This document shows, in pieces, positions 7,125 to 7,640 of a stretch of 7,640 nucleotides of DNA. The notes beneath the pieces are model-generated. The model had not been told where the DNA came from, made no database searches, and saw only the letters and a program-made list of their open reading frames with translations. Position 1 is the stretch's first letter, and the number at the start of each line of letters is the position of its first letter. Source of the DNA: Demequinaceae bacterium (GTDB taxonomy: Bacteria > Actinomycetota > Actinomycetes > Actinomycetales > Demequinaceae); contig WTKG01000006.1 in the NCBI GenBank assembly GCA_011524475.1, forward strand, positions 1 through 7,640, in the 5' to 3' direction. A program made the translations under genes and the position numbers.

Positions 7125-7640
7125 CGTCGGTGCCTGAGACTGGCGAACGCCCCTTTGGCGTCTACATTCATGTGCCTTTTTGTGCAGTGCGGTGCGGTTA
7201 TTGTGACTTCAACACGTACGCACCGGGAGAAACAGACGCGTCCCCAGGAGCGTATGTGGATGCCGCTCATCAAGAAATACGCCGCGCCCGTCGTCACTTG
7301 GTAGACGACCAGCGCCCGATTTCCACGGTGTTCTTTGGGGGTGGGACTCCCACGATGCTCGACTCATCCGCACTCAGCGGGATGCTGGGGGTTCTCTCCC
7401 AGGAATGGGAATTCGCAGATGATGTCGAAATCACGACAGAAGCCAATCCTGACAGTGTGACTCCTACAGAGCTCGAACGGCTTGCGGAAGCTGGATTTAC
7501 ACGTGTGAGCCTGGGCATGCAAAGTGCGGTGCCGCACGTGCTGCGGATGCTCGATCGCACTCATACTCCAGAATCCGTGCCTGCCGCAGTGATCGCAGCG
7601 AAAGATGCGGGTGTGCACGTGTCGGTGGATCTTATTTATG
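7121..7640 (+). CDS. hemW: HemW, radical-SAM heme chaperone, 3'-truncated by the window
   Basis: The first 173 codons of HemW, formerly annotated as an oxygen-independent coproporphyrinogen oxidase-like protein. HemW binds heme and a 4Fe-4S cluster and is thought to deliver heme to membrane proteins. [11 protein letters not shown] (residues 11-21) leads into the cluster motif [10 protein letters not shown] (21-30). The Phe after the third Cys, where true coproporphyrinogen dehydrogenase HemN has a fourth Cys, marks HemW. SAM-binding motifs follow: FFGGGTP (71-77), TTEANPDS (105-112) and RVSLGMQS (128-135). The GTG start overlaps the lepA stop by four bases, and AAAGGTGAG at 7101-7109 is a suitable ribosome site; the GTG at 7130 is an alternative with worse spacing. 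The frame is open to the right edge. lepA-hemW is a frequent bacterial pair, and in Actinobacteria hrcA and dnaJ often follow; that last point cannot be seen here. Confidence 0.95.
   Translation, partial: MTSVPETGERPFGVYIHVPFCAVRCGYCDFNTYAPGETDASPGAYVDAAHQEIRRARRHLVDDQRPISTVFFGGGTPTMLDSSALSGMLGVLSQEWEFADDVEITTEANPDSVTPTELERLAEAGFTRVSLGMQSAVPHVLRMLDRTHTPESVPAAVIAAKDAGVHVSVDLIY

Overview
The window holds seven protein genes and no RNA genes, insertion sequences, CRISPR arrays or other mobile DNA. Gene content and order (comEC and holA convergent with rpsT, then lepA followed by hemW) are typical of Actinobacteria. The moderate G+C content, several GTG starts and the wording of the ComEC, HolA and PemK-like proteins suggest a lower-GC actinobacterium, perhaps Actinomycetaceae or a relative. 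That placement is inference; no 16S rRNA or other strict marker is present.

Layout. Bases 1-2441 (+): the 3' part of comEC (DNA-uptake channel), then holA (DNA polymerase III delta subunit). The open comEC frame runs 173 bases into holA, which is odd. Bases 2509-5101 (-): in transcription order, a PAS-degenerate GGDEF-EAL cyclic-di-GMP protein, a PemK/MazF-like protein with a basic disordered N-terminus, and rpsT (ribosomal protein S20). Bases 5102-5264: a divergent promoter region. Bases 5265-7640 (+): lepA (elongation factor 4) and the start of hemW (heme chaperone), coupled by a GTGA overlap. No stretch over 300 bases lacks a gene; the longest gap is the 163-base divergent region.

How the genes fit together. 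Most are housekeeping: DNA uptake and replication on the left, translation (S20, EF4) in the middle and right, heme trafficking at the right edge. The less ordinary part is the minus-strand pair, in which a c-di-GMP protein with a ruined GGDEF site and a substituted EAL residue lies 23 bases upstream of an orphan MazF-fold protein, with S20 next in line. I see no clear new defence or mobile system. The best leads are the comEC/holA junction, the altered c-di-GMP active sites and the solitary MazF-like protein placed among translation genes.
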